A stretch of DNA of 64,000 nt from Paludibaculum fermentans (GTDB lineage Bacteria; Acidobacteriota; Terriglobia; Bryobacterales; Bryobacteraceae), in NCBI RefSeq assembly GCF_015277775.1, contig NZ_CP063849.1, positions 3,162,001 through 3,226,000 of the forward strand, in the 5' to 3' direction. The notes under the pieces were generated by a model. The model was not told the origin of the DNA. It saw nothing but the letters and a program-made list of their open reading frames with translations, and made no database searches. The first letter of the stretch is position 1; each line of letters starts with the position of its first letter. Made by a program: the position numbers and the translations under genes. Positions 18,101 to 26,758 of the stretch are shown piece by piece.

Positions 18101-18783
18101 CGGGGATCGGCATCCCGGAAGCAGCACGCGCTTTGATCTTCGAAGCCTTCCGGCAGGCGGATGGAACCACGTCCCGAAACTACGGCGGCACCGGCTTGGG
18201 CCTGACCATTTCCTCGCGGCTGGTCCACCTCATGGGCGGCCGGATTCAGGTCGACAGCGATCCCGGCAGGGGGAGCACTTTCCGTTTCTGGGTGCATGCC
18301 AACGCGGTCGCGGCTCGGCCTGAGCCGGTGCCAGCCAGCTCCTCGGAAACCGAGGGCGTTACCTCGTCTCCACTTCACATCCTGCTGGCCGAAGACAATG
18401 TCGTGAATCAAAGGGTGGCTGTGGCGCTATTGAAGAAGCGCGGCCACGCCGTGGAGGTCGTCAACAATGGGCGCCAGGCGGTGGAGCGATCGGAATCCAG
18501 AAGCTTCGACCGGATTCTGATGGACCTCCAAATGCCAGAGATGGACGGCTGGACCGCGACACAGTTGATTCGCGAACGGGAGCGCATCACAGGTTGCCGG
18601 GTGCCCATTCTCGCGCTCACCGCCCACGCGATGAACCACGTTCAACAGCGCTGCCTGGAGATCGGCATGGATGCGGTCATCGTAAAGCCGTTTGACCCGG
18701 TGCAGTTTTATCGAACGCTGGAACAGGAGCCGCCCCGGCCCCTCTCCACCGGGAGTCCGGAGTGCGTGCAGTCGTCCTCCTGA
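15184..18783 (+). CDS. one-protein two-component system: beta-propeller sensor hybrid histidine kinase
   Basis: 1199 residues. A signal/anchor helix is followed by repeated Reg_prop propeller blades (YLWVGTQNGLFRYDG, LWVATSHGLARRRG, VWFGTDQGIDVLIG and more), then a Y_Y_Y domain, one transmembrane helix (VIVLTILLVLAAVILW), a coiled coil, HisKA with His823 (NMSHEIRTPMNGIIGM), HATPase_c (NLIGNALKF, DTGIGI, GTGLGL) and a C-terminal receiver with Asp1114 (RILMDLQMPEMDGW). Such hybrids sense ligands outside the inner membrane; in Bacteroidetes they sense polysaccharides. TTG at 15184 is chosen because GGAG sits seven bases upstream. No HTH output is fused and no regulator gene is adjacent, so the phosphorelay partner is elsewhere. 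Confidence 0.93.
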   Translation: MARAPKLRDSILIAALLVPSLQAQRYSFKTYGQEQGLSNLATECLFQDRTGYLWVGTQNGLFRYDGAVFARFGEADGLPSSTVDSIVESSDGVLWVATSHGLARRRGSRFEAFAFKQSVESAGRFGLASDATGRLYLTTNAGILQSSQPAGGAEPKFEPIPGQPSGHAYGVHVEQGGVIWYGCGSGVCRIENGRTESFGQDQGVPADRWDALLTDREGTVWIRSSKRLLLKQKAGTRFSAPLRNIPSNGDFATLAAGKDGELFVPTDDGVWEFAHGQWRVTGQEQGLIAAATSAVLQDREGSLWIGLWGTGLSRWVGRNEWEGWTRAEGLSGEHVWKMARDLQGQLWVATDNGLNQMRMDARTGKVGWRLWTEANGLAANKTRSLALGPDGALWAGSSPGGISRIQPVTGQVQTFALPRVPGSDRIWTLTFDKSGRLWAATRGGLFSAVPLSGKTEFQKQELPNGDAGETVSTVLEDRQGRFWAAGTRGLARRENGVWRRFTKQDGLASTAAGFLAEGADGSIWVGYRDRSGVSQVKVDGERLSVKTFTPQSGLHSGQAIFVKVDRRGWVWFGTDQGIDVLIGKRWHHFGRQDGLIWDDCNTDAFFEDNDGSVWIGTSRGMAHYRVPVSRPALDGPRVEFTRFQLGDRTPDLDQPIVEPYRNRTLSAQLSVLTFLAEGDVLCRYRLVGLDDDWLETKQREVRFPNLPPGRYVLEATARNAAGIWSKVTAQVRFTIQPPWWGTWWFRTVIVLTILLVLAAVILWRTRRLLSQSARLEAAVKERTQQLRIEQDRIVGQNAEIERLLEQARQANLLKDEFLANMSHEIRTPMNGIIGMINVTLAQAVNAEQQESLHMVKSCAQSLLHILNDILDFSKIEAGKLEIAAAPFRLRELMEGACATFLAVAREKGIRLTWDIARDVPEWLECDERRIRQVLLNLIGNALKFTHEGEVHVAASAEASDGGSLELHFAVSDTGIGIPEAARALIFEAFRQADGTTSRNYGGTGLGLTISSRLVHLMGGRIQVDSDPGRGSTFRFWVHANAVAARPEPVPASSSETEGVTSSPLHILLAEDNVVNQRVAVALLKKRGHAVEVVNNGRQAVERSESRSFDRILMDLQMPEMDGWTATQLIRERERITGCRVPILALTAHAMNHVQQRCLEIGMDAVIVKPFDPVQFYRTLEQEPPRPLSTGSPECVQSSS

Positions 18784-19059
18784 CGCTGGCGCCCGCGCCC
18801 AACGTTTCTATCCGGCGGCTAACCGGCTGACCGAATGCGGTCGAATGACGTGTGGAGGGCACTCCTCCAGCTGCGGCGCCAGACTCCCGATAGCCCGCCA
18901 GGTCGGGCGCAGTGAGCGCGCAACCACCACCCAACGCCGGTACGAAAGTGGGCCTTTGGTTGCTACCAGATACTAGGATGGCACGGGCGTGTGCCGGCCT
19001 CTTGTGCCCGAATGTGGATTGATTGGACAATCGTGCAAGGTTCTGGATCGGAGGGATTC

Positions 19060-20376
19060 ATGCGAGGGATTCGGATCGGGCATAGTGTACTGGGCCTGGC
19101 GCTGGCGGTGCTGTTGTCAGCGCCCAATGCGTCCGCTTATTCGGTCCTGGCCCACGAAGCGATTATCGACTCCGCCTGGGATATCTCCCTCAAACCCCTG
19201 TTGCTGCAACGCTTTCCGAACTCCACACCGGAGCAGTTAAAAGAAGCCCATGCCTATGCCTACGGAGGCAGCATTCTGCAGGACATGGGCTATTACCCGT
19301 TCGGCTCGAAGCTGTTCACTGACCTGCTGCACTACGTCCGAAGCGGCGATTTCGTACTCAACCTGCTGCGCGATTCCGAGGATCTGAACGAATATGCCTT
19401 CGCTCTGGGCGCCCTGTCCCACTACGCTTCAGACAACAACGGCCACCGCATTGCCACCAACGTCGCCATCCCCATGCTGTACCCGAAACTGCGCCTGAAG
19501 TTCGGGAATCGAGTCACTTACGCGGATGATGCGTTGTCCCACGTGAAGACGGAACTGGCCTTTGACGTCCTGCAGGTGGCGCAGGGGCACTACGCCCCGG
19601 ACAGCTACCACGGCTTTATCGGATTCCAGGTAGCGCGGCCTGTGCTGGAGCGCGCCTTTTTCGATACTTACGGCCTGAAACTGGGTGACGTCTTCACCAG
19701 CACCGGCCTCGCCATCGGCTCCTACCGCCACGCCGTCAGTTCGACGATTCCTGCGATGACACGAGTCGCGTGGCAGATGAAGAAGAAGGAGATCGTCCGG
19801 GATGCGCCAGGCACCACGCGCCGGAAGTTTCTCTACAACCTGTCCCGCGCCAGCTACCGCAAGGAATGGGGCAAGGAGTATCAGAAGCCGGGAATCCGGT
19901 CGAGAATTCTGGCGTTCTTCTTCAACATCCTGCCGCGCATCGGCAGGGCTCGCGCGCTGCGCTTCGAGACACCCACCCCCGCCGTCGAAAAGCTGTTCAT
20001 GAAGAGTTTCAACGCAACGCTCGACCGTTACCGCGAGCTACTGGCCGCCACCCGCGCAGGCCGGCTGACGCTGCCGAACGAGAATTTTGATGTCGGCGAA
20101 CCGACGGAGGCCGGCAAATACACCTTGGCCGACCGGACGTATGCCCAACTGCTGCTAAAACTCGACGGCCACTACGCGGACATGACTCCCGATCTGCGGC
20201 AGGACGTCCTTGCGTTCTACGGGGACCTCCACGCGCCCATATCCACCAAAACCGACACCACGGAATGGGCCAGGGTGATCAAAGCCGTCGACGAACTGAA
20301 GGCCCTGGAATCGGGTCCGAAGGCCGCGCCCGCCGCGCCCCGCAGCATCCCCAACAGCCCCCGAAGCCCCGAGTGA
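19060..20376 (+). CDS. zinc-dependent phospholipase C-like secreted protein
   Basis: 438 residues. The start at ATG 19060 follows GGAGGG and begins a signal peptide (MRGIRIGHSVLGLALAVLLSAPNASA). Conserved histidines and acids of the Zn_dep_PLPC fold are visible: AYSVLAHEAIIDSAW, HAYAYGGSILQDMGYYP, FALGALSHYASDNNGHRIA. The family includes bacterial phospholipase C, whose three-metal site binds the N-terminal amine and these His/Asp residues. The C-terminal 150 residues are not recognised. It would act in the periplasm or outside. Convergent with the second subtilase. Confidence 0.75.
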   Translation: MRGIRIGHSVLGLALAVLLSAPNASAYSVLAHEAIIDSAWDISLKPLLLQRFPNSTPEQLKEAHAYAYGGSILQDMGYYPFGSKLFTDLLHYVRSGDFVLNLLRDSEDLNEYAFALGALSHYASDNNGHRIATNVAIPMLYPKLRLKFGNRVTYADDALSHVKTELAFDVLQVAQGHYAPDSYHGFIGFQVARPVLERAFFDTYGLKLGDVFTSTGLAIGSYRHAVSSTIPAMTRVAWQMKKKEIVRDAPGTTRRKFLYNLSRASYRKEWGKEYQKPGIRSRILAFFFNILPRIGRARALRFETPTPAVEKLFMKSFNATLDRYRELLAATRAGRLTLPNENFDVGEPTEAGKYTLADRTYAQLLLKLDGHYADMTPDLRQDVLAFYGDLHAPISTKTDTTEWARVIKAVDELKALESGPKAAPAAPRSIPNSPRSPE

Positions 20377-20432
20377 CGGACGGCGGCGCACTCACCACTC
20401 TGTTGCGAGCACCCGGTCTTTACCCCCGGCCG

Positions 20433-22151
20433 CTATTCGCCCTTACCATTCGTACTGCTGCCCCAGGCAGCCGACGAACCCCAGGCGGCCGCACTCCCCC
20501 AAGCCGCGGAACTGCCCCAAGCCGCGGTGCTGCCCCACGCGGCGCTGCTACCCCAGGGCGAGGTGGAACCCCAGGCGGCCGAACTACCCCAGGCCGCGGC
20601 GGAGCCCCAGGCCGCAGTCGAACCCCAGGCGGCCGCACTCCCCCAAGCCGCGGCGGAGCCCCATGCTGCCGTCAAAGGCTCCAGTGAACGAGTGCCCCAC
20701 ACGTTGGCCAGGCTCCACAGGTTGTTGTCCCACACGGTCTGCGTCGCGGCGGTGAGCAGGGCTTGGCCGGCGGCCAGATTGTACGCAACCGCGGGCGAAG
20801 CAGCCGAACGGCTGGTGCTGTCGTAGATGTTCAACGCGCCCAACAGGTTCAAATAGCCGGCGCCCACGGTGTACATGTCGTAAGTTGCCGGGTAAACGGC
20901 CTGAGTCGTCGGATCCACGGTCACGCTGGCCACGGGGAAACTCTTCGACGCCGTCTTCATCAGCCGGGCCTTCACCGTATCGGGCGTCAGGCCGGGGGTG
21001 CGCTGCAGCATCAGTGCCGCCGCGCCACTCACCATCGGGGCCGCCATGCTCGTGCCGCTGAGACGCGCGTAACTGTCGTCCACTACGCTGGCAGGATAGG
21101 CGCGATCCAGCGTTGACCCGGGCGTTCGCAAAGACATGATCAGGTTGCCCGGCGCCACGAGATCCGGCTTCACAATCAGGTCGCCCCAGGTAGGGCCTTT
21201 GGAACTGTAACTCGCAATCTGATCATCGGACGTCGACTGCGTGTCGAGCGTCTTCATCGCCCCCACGGTGATAGCCAGCGGCGAATTCCCGGGCGACAGA
21301 ATCGTGGAATAGCCATTGCGGCCGAAGTTGCCAGCGGCCACCACCACCACGATTCCCTTCTTCCAGGCCGCTTCCACAGCCTGCACCAACGGGTCATTCT
21401 TGTAACTCTCGTAGACGGGGCGGCCCACCGAGAGGTTGATGATCCGGATGTTGTACTTGCCGCTGAGCTGGACGGCCCGGTCGATCGCGGCGATGATCAC
21501 GCTGTCGCTGCTCATCCCGTTGGCGTCCAGCACCCGCAAGTCGATCAGCTTGACACCCGGAGCAATGCCGGTGACGCCGGACTTCGACGAAGCTCCGTTG
21601 CCGGCAACGATCCCGGCTACGTGGCTGCCATGCCCGTAGTCATCGGCGTTCTTAGAGGCGACGAAGCTCTCCCGGTACACCACCCGTCCGGCGAGATCAG
21701 GGTGATTGGCGATCCCACTGTCCAGAACAGCCACGCCAATCCCGTCACCGGTGAGGCCATAGGAGGCTGCGAAGCTGGCGCCAATCGCGGCATGTGAGTA
21801 GTCGGTGGCACTCGCCAGGGTGGCGCCCACAGGGCGATCCAGCGAGATGTACTTCACGCTGGAGAGGTTCGCCAGCGACAGGATCGAGGCGACGGGCAGG
21901 GTCTGGGTGACTGCCGGGATAAGGGAGTAGAGCAGCCGGTTCACACCAGGCAACAAACCCACCAACCCCGTGACGGTCTGCAACAGGCCTGGCGGATTGA
22001 GCTGAACAATGACATCCACCTGCCTCTGGGAGTTGCCGGGGGTGTTCAGCAACGCGGCCAAGTCAGGCGCCAGCTTGGAATTCTGTCCGAACAGTCCAGT
22101 ACTCATCGTTAGCAGGAGAGCAAGGGAGAGAATTGAGCTGGTGAATCGCAT
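20433..22151 (-). CDS. secreted S8 subtilisin-like serine protease with AAWGS repeat tail
   Basis: 572 residues; paralogue of 11027-12691. Signal peptide MRFTSSILSLALLLTMSTGLFG decides the start at 22151. The triad is Asp144 (VAVLDSGI), His177 (GHGSHVAGIVAG) and Ser368 (SGTSMAAPMV). The last 75 residues are twelve xxxWGS hexads (AAWGS, TAWGS and SPWGS variants) then a short basic end. The two paralogues share the core (SSKGPT...IVKPDLVAPGN, VKARLMKTA.KSFP, TVGAGYL) but their tails differ in sequence, Val-Val in one and Ala-Ala in the other, while both keep Trp-Gly every six residues. It is divergent, 204 bases away, from the HD-GYP gene with the related membrane domain. Confidence 0.93.
   Translation of the reverse strand: MRFTSSILSLALLLTMSTGLFGQNSKLAPDLAALLNTPGNSQRQVDVIVQLNPPGLLQTVTGLVGLLPGVNRLLYSLIPAVTQTLPVASILSLANLSSVKYISLDRPVGATLASATDYSHAAIGASFAASYGLTGDGIGVAVLDSGIANHPDLAGRVVYRESFVASKNADDYGHGSHVAGIVAGNGASSKSGVTGIAPGVKLIDLRVLDANGMSSDSVIIAAIDRAVQLSGKYNIRIINLSVGRPVYESYKNDPLVQAVEAAWKKGIVVVVAAGNFGRNGYSTILSPGNSPLAITVGAMKTLDTQSTSDDQIASYSSKGPTWGDLIVKPDLVAPGNLIMSLRTPGSTLDRAYPASVVDDSYARLSGTSMAAPMVSGAAALMLQRTPGLTPDTVKARLMKTASKSFPVASVTVDPTTQAVYPATYDMYTVGAGYLNLLGALNIYDSTSRSAASPAVAYNLAAGQALLTAATQTVWDNNLWSLANVWGTRSLEPLTAAWGSAAAWGSAAAWGSTAAWGSAAAWGSSAAWGSTSPWGSSAAWGSTAAWGSSAAWGSAAAWGSSAAWGSSTNGKGE
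20450..20668 (-). repeat. in-frame 18-bp repeats encoding AAWGS hexads
   Basis: Twelve tandem 18-bp units, each encoding a Trp-Gly-Ser core. The first positions of each hexad alternate Ala, Ser and Thr, and one unit has Ser-Pro. The units are less uniform at DNA level than at protein level. Confidence 0.85.
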
Positions 22152-22355
22152 GGGATGCCTAATCGCACGTCCCGGACCATACTCGCCCAGCGAGGTAATC
22201 CGCTCAGAACACAATACTTAATGCGATCTTCCAGATCAGCGGAGCCAGCGGCGGCGTCAGTCGTGGCGCTGCCTGCGCCAATCCTGACGCAAACTCGTAC
22301 CTAAAGCACAGGAATCCGTACGCCGATGTACGACTTGGGCCACCACGGAACTACT

Positions 22356-24311
22356 ATGCCTACTCCCATCGAGTCGACCGAACCGGCGCCGCCCCAGACG
22401 CCCCGACTCGCGCAAGCCTACATCGTACTCGTGACCTTAGGAGGCGCCGCTGTCCTCGGCTACGGTCTATGGAACTGGCAGTCCCACGATTGGGGCCGCT
22501 TCCTCTTCTACCTCGGAATCTCGGCCATCGCCTCCGGCATGAAGGTCACGCTTTCGGCGGGCTCGGGCACGATGTCGATGAACTTCCTCTTCATCCTGAT
22601 CGGGATTGCGTCACTGAGCCTGGGCGAGACCCTGGTGATGGGGTGCGGCGGCATCCTGTTCCAGCGGTTCTTTCTGGCCAAGCGGCCGCCGCGCGCGGTG
22701 CAGTCCATCTTTAATGTCGCCAGCATCGCCTGCTCCATTGGTGCGTCTTACTTCGCCTATCACGCGGGCCTGCGGCTGGAGAGCTGGTTTGAAGCTCCGT
22801 TGCTGCTCATGTTCGCGGCCGGCGCCTTCTTCCTGACGAACACCTTCTCGGTGGCGCTAGTCATCGCCCTCACTGAAGAAAAGTCGGCCTGGGCAGTGTG
22901 GCGCGAATCGTACTTCTGGTCGTTCCCGAACTACCTGGTCGGCGCGGCTGTCGCCTTGGGTTTGAACGCATTCAGCAAGGCCTTCGGCTGGCAGTCGTCC
23001 TTATTGGTGCTGCCCGTGCTCTACGTGGTCTATCGCTCCCACCGCCTCTATGTCGAACGCCTGGAGGAAGACAAACTGCACGCGGAGCAGCAGAGACGCC
23101 ACGCCGAGGAACTCGCCTCGCTGCATCGCCGGACCATTCAGACCCTGGCCGTCGCGGTGGAGGCCAAGGACCAGACCACCCGCGATCACCTGGCGCGGGT
23201 CGAAGTCTACGCCATGGAGATCGGACGCGAACTCGGGCTGAGCGAGAACGAACTCAAGGCGTTGGAAGCCGCCTCTCTCTTGCACGACATCGGCAAACTG
23301 GCCGTCCCGGAGTACATCATCTCGAAGCCGGGCAAGCTGACACCGGAAGAGTTCGAGAAGATGAAGATCCACCCCATCGTCGGGGCCGAGTTGATTGAAC
23401 AGGTGGAATTCCCTTACCCCGTAGCCCCCATGGTGCGCGGCCATCACGAGAAATGGGATGGCAGCGGCTACCCCGACGGTCTCGCCGGCGAGGGGATCCC
23501 CATCGGCGCCCGCATCCTCGCCGCGGTGGACTGCCTCGACGCCCTGGCGTCCGACCGGCAGTATCGCCGCGCCTTGCCGCTGGACGAGGCGCTGGCCATG
23601 GTGCGGCGCGAAGCCGGCCGGAGCTTCGATCCCCGCATCGTGGAGGTCCTTTCCCGCCGCTACAAAGAACTCGAGCGGATGGCCAAGGCCAGCGTCGTCG
23701 CGCAGAAGACGAAGCTATCCACGGAACTCAAAGTGGAGCGCGGGGCCGCGCCCGCCGCCGGCTTCGAGGCGTCCGCGGACACCACCGCCAACGACCTGAC
23801 GAGTATTCACAACTCCATGCAGGCTGCCGAGACCCAGAGAATCCTGCTGGATCGTGTGGACCGCGAACTCAGCAACTGCGTCAGCCAGCCCGAAATCTTC
23901 ACCCTGGCGAGTGAGATCCTGCGAAGCGAAATCCCCTACGATGTCCTCGCCGTCTACCAGTGCGAGGGCGAGCGCCTGTTACCCGTCTTCCTGGACGGCG
24001 AGGCCCAGCGCCAGTTCTCCTCGCTCGAGATCCCCATGGGCATGGGGCTGGCCGGCTGGGTCGCCGAGAACAATAAGGCCATCATGAACGGGAACCCTTC
24101 CGTCGAGCCGGGCTACCTGAACGACCCGTCCCGCTTCAGCACCCTGGGTTCCGCCCTGGCCGTGCCGCTGGAGACAGCCTCCGGGGTGACCCACGTGCTC
24201 TCCCTCTATCGCCAGGGGCGGGACGCCTTCCGCACCAGGGAGTTGAACACCCTGCTGCCGATCTCCGCCAGGCTGGCCCGCCGGCTGGAGCTAGCTCCTC
24301 AGCCGAGATAG
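22356..24311 (+). CDS. membrane HD-GYP phosphodiesterase with GAF domain
   Basis: 651 residues. The N-terminal 225 residues are six or seven membrane helices (MASE-like), then a short coiled coil, an HD-GYP domain (LLHDIGKLAVPEYIISKPGK, RGHHEKWDGSGYPDGLAGEGIP) and a C-terminal GAF domain (VDRELSNCVSQPEIFTLASE; GMGLAGWVAENNKAIMN). HD-GYP enzymes hydrolyse cyclic di-GMP at the inner membrane. The metal-binding HD and the GYP triplet are intact, so it is predicted active. ATG at 22356 is preferred to 22326 because the extra residues look unconserved. The end overlaps the convergent ABC ATPase by 21 bases. Confidence 0.88.
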   Translation: MPTPIESTEPAPPQTPRLAQAYIVLVTLGGAAVLGYGLWNWQSHDWGRFLFYLGISAIASGMKVTLSAGSGTMSMNFLFILIGIASLSLGETLVMGCGGILFQRFFLAKRPPRAVQSIFNVASIACSIGASYFAYHAGLRLESWFEAPLLLMFAAGAFFLTNTFSVALVIALTEEKSAWAVWRESYFWSFPNYLVGAAVALGLNAFSKAFGWQSSLLVLPVLYVVYRSHRLYVERLEEDKLHAEQQRRHAEELASLHRRTIQTLAVAVEAKDQTTRDHLARVEVYAMEIGRELGLSENELKALEAASLLHDIGKLAVPEYIISKPGKLTPEEFEKMKIHPIVGAELIEQVEFPYPVAPMVRGHHEKWDGSGYPDGLAGEGIPIGARILAAVDCLDALASDRQYRRALPLDEALAMVRREAGRSFDPRIVEVLSRRYKELERMAKASVVAQKTKLSTELKVERGAAPAAGFEASADTTANDLTSIHNSMQAAETQRILLDRVDRELSNCVSQPEIFTLASEILRSEIPYDVLAVYQCEGERLLPVFLDGEAQRQFSSLEIPMGMGLAGWVAENNKAIMNGNPSVEPGYLNDPSRFSTLGSALAVPLETASGVTHVLSLYRQGRDAFRTRELNTLLPISARLARRLELAPQPR

Positions 24312-25169
24312 GTCGTCCGTCGTCTCCGCAGCAGCCGGGGTCCGGTGCACCGAATCCAGCGCCGCCAGGCCGCCGGTCTGAACGGCCGGTGGAGCCTCGT
24401 TCATAACCCTCGGCAGCGAAGGAATAGCCGCCAGCAGTTGCCGAGTGTACGGGTGCTGGGGCGTGCGGAAGATCTCTTCCGTCGGCGCATTCTCCACCAA
24501 CTCGCCCCTGTGCAGGATCGCCACCCGCTGGCAGATCGCGGCGACTGAGGCGAGGTCGTGGGAGATATAGAGGATACTCACGCCGGTTTCCTGGTTGAGG
24601 CGCCGGAACAGCGCCAGGATCTCGGCCTGCGTAATGGTGTCGAGCGCGCTGGTCGGCTCGTCGGCCAGCAACAGGGCCGGCCGGTGCAGCAGGGCCAGCG
24701 CGATCAGGAATCGTTGCGCCATGCCGACACTGAGGTTCCGCGGATACAGCCGCAGAAACGCCGGCTCCGTAGGGAGACTCACGCTGGCCAGCAGAGGCTG
24801 CCATTCTGGCTTCCCTGATCGATGCGCTCGCCAGCACTCCTCGAGCTGCGCCCCCAACCGGAGATTCGGATTCAGGGCGGAGAGCGGACTTTGCGGCACC
24901 AGGGCGATCTGCAGCCCTCGCAGCTTGCGCATCTCCTTCTCTTTCAGGCGCAGCAGATCACGTCCCTGAAACTCGATTCCACCCGTGCAGGTCCCGTTCT
25001 TGAGCCCGAGCAGCCCCAGGATGGAAAGAATGAGCGTGCTCTTCCCTTCCCCGCTGCGGCCCACAAGTCCGACGATCTCGCCCGGTGCAATCTCGAGGGC
25101 GACGTCCCGCAGGACTCCCGGCTTGCCAGGGTAGCCGGCCGAAATCTTGAGCCTCAACAGTGGGTTCAT
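24291..25169 (-). CDS. peptide/nickel-type ABC importer ATPase (DppD/OppD-like)
   Basis: 292 residues. Walker A is GRSGEGKST, the Q-loop is ALVPQSPLSALNPN, Walker B is LLLADEPTSALD, and the H-loop is YISHDLA. The OppD/F C-terminal signature region is HPYTRQLLAAIPSL. It powers uptake of oligopeptides or related solutes with the two permeases and the binding protein encoded upstream. The signature motif reads LSVG instead of the usual LSGG (third position Val). Last gene of a four-gene unit with four-base overlaps. No second ATPase (DppF-like) is in the operon. Confidence 0.93.
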   Translation of the reverse strand: MNPLLRLKISAGYPGKPGVLRDVALEIAPGEIVGLVGRSGEGKSTLILSILGLLGLKNGTCTGGIEFQGRDLLRLKEKEMRKLRGLQIALVPQSPLSALNPNLRLGAQLEECWRAHRSGKPEWQPLLASVSLPTEPAFLRLYPRNLSVGMAQRFLIALALLHRPALLLADEPTSALDTITQAEILALFRRLNQETGVSILYISHDLASVAAICQRVAILHRGELVENAPTEEIFRTPQHPYTRQLLAAIPSLPRVMNEAPPAVQTGGLAALDSVHRTPAAAETTDDLSRLRS

Positions 25170-26758
25170 TTGCCCTGGACCAACGTCAGACGCTCGGCAT
25201 CCCAGAAAGTACGGGGATAGAACGGGACAGGCTTGGCGCCACGCACCTGGCTCGAGACCGCCGAGAGCGAGTTCGGATGCAGCAGGAACACAGCCGGAGA
25301 CTGCTCCAGCAGGATCTCCTGCACGCGGTCGAAGCTCTTCTTCCGGGCCGCTATATCACTGCTCGCGGCCTGCGCCAGCATCAGCTTGTCCACCTCCGCT
25401 TCCCAGGGAGTCGCGGGTGTCTTCTGCGAGGGATTCCAGGGATGGTTGGCCGCCGAACTCAGCAGGATATTCATGATTCCGTTGGGGTCGATGTCGATGT
25501 TCACGAACCCCAACAGGCAGGTCTCGTAATCCAGAGTGCGGGTAATGCGCTGGATCAGCGAGGGGAAGTCCAGCGTCACGATATTCACCTTGATCCCAAT
25601 CTTGCCCAGGTCCTGCTGGATCATCGCCGCCATCGGCTCTCGCGTCTTGCTGCCCGCGTTCGTGATCAGCGAAAACTCCACCGGATGGCCGCCCGCATCC
25701 TGCAGGACAGCTCCCTTGAGAACGAACCCACCCTGCGCCAGCCGTTTCGCGGCAGCCCCGGCATCAAAGCGATGCGGAGCCAGGCGGGCGTTGAACCACT
25801 GCTTGTTGGCCGGAGAGACATAGCCCGCCGACAGGCTGGCATGCCCGCGATAAACCACACGGCTCATATCAGCCCGCGAGATCGCCTCCGAGACGGCCCG
25901 CCGGAAAGCTTGCGATTGAAACCATGCCTTCTTGTAGGCCGGCAGCGGCGACTGCGGAGCCATGTTGAACCACAGGAACTCGACATCCGTCGTGGGGCCG
26001 GCATCGATCGCCTGTCCAGCCGCCTCTTTCGCCAGGCGCTCATAGAGATCCGGCGTCAGTGAGTCAATGAGGTGCAGCTCTCCGCGGCGAAACCGCAGCA
26101 ATTCCAGATCCCGGTTCTGCTGGAACTCGATCCGGATGCCGTCGAGCACCGGCAGCGGCTTGCCGTCCGCCTGCCGCTTCCAGTACGCCGGGTTCCGCTT
26201 CAGCAGCAGATGAGCGCCCGGAGAATTCTCCGCGATGACAAACGGACCCAGGCCCGGAGCCGGCCGCTGTTTCGCCGAGGCGGAAAGGATCGGCACCTGG
26301 TCGAACAGCCGTTCAAACGCGCCGGCCGACGCTGGAAAGTCGGCCACCACCGTGTAGTCGTCCTGGGCGCTCACCCGGACCTCGCCCTTGTCCGTCTTGA
26401 ACGTGTCCGCCAGCGGCGAGTGCAGCGCGGGGTCAAAAAGCTTCTGGAACGTCGCCGCAACATCCTTGGCCGTGAAACTGGACCCATCGGGAAACTTCAC
26501 TCCTCGCCGCAGCGTGAACACCACGCGCTTGCCGCCATTCGTCACCTGCCACGAAACCGCGAGCTCTCCCTCCGGCTTCTGCGTGAGCCGGTTGACGCGA
26601 ATCAGCACGCCCTCGGTGAGATAGCGGATCGCCTCCGCGGAGTCATCGGCCACAAGCAGCGGGTCCAACTGCTTGGGCTCGCTGTGGAGCGCAAAGCGCA
26701 ACTCGGCCGCGGACAGGCTAAGAACTAACAGGAGAGTCAGTGTGAGCAGACGCATCAT
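25166..26758 (-). CDS. extracellular solute-binding protein, family 5
   Basis: 530 residues with a signal peptide (MMRLLTLTLLLVLSLSAAEL). It has the SBP_bac_5 layout: LRFALHSEPKQLDPLLVAD at the start, KFPDGSSFTAKDVAATFQ, then LLKRNPAYWK and the long alternating alpha/beta lobes. These proteins capture peptides, nickel or sugars in the periplasm and deliver them to a permease dimer. The start overlaps the upstream permease stop by four bases and its stop overlaps the ATPase start by four. No lipobox cysteine was found. Confidence 0.92.
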   Translation of the reverse strand: MMRLLTLTLLLVLSLSAAELRFALHSEPKQLDPLLVADDSAEAIRYLTEGVLIRVNRLTQKPEGELAVSWQVTNGGKRVVFTLRRGVKFPDGSSFTAKDVAATFQKLFDPALHSPLADTFKTDKGEVRVSAQDDYTVVADFPASAGAFERLFDQVPILSASAKQRPAPGLGPFVIAENSPGAHLLLKRNPAYWKRQADGKPLPVLDGIRIEFQQNRDLELLRFRRGELHLIDSLTPDLYERLAKEAAGQAIDAGPTTDVEFLWFNMAPQSPLPAYKKAWFQSQAFRRAVSEAISRADMSRVVYRGHASLSAGYVSPANKQWFNARLAPHRFDAGAAAKRLAQGGFVLKGAVLQDAGGHPVEFSLITNAGSKTREPMAAMIQQDLGKIGIKVNIVTLDFPSLIQRITRTLDYETCLLGFVNIDIDPNGIMNILLSSAANHPWNPSQKTPATPWEAEVDKLMLAQAASSDIAARKKSFDRVQEILLEQSPAVFLLHPNSLSAVSSQVRGAKPVPFYPRTFWDAERLTLVQGK

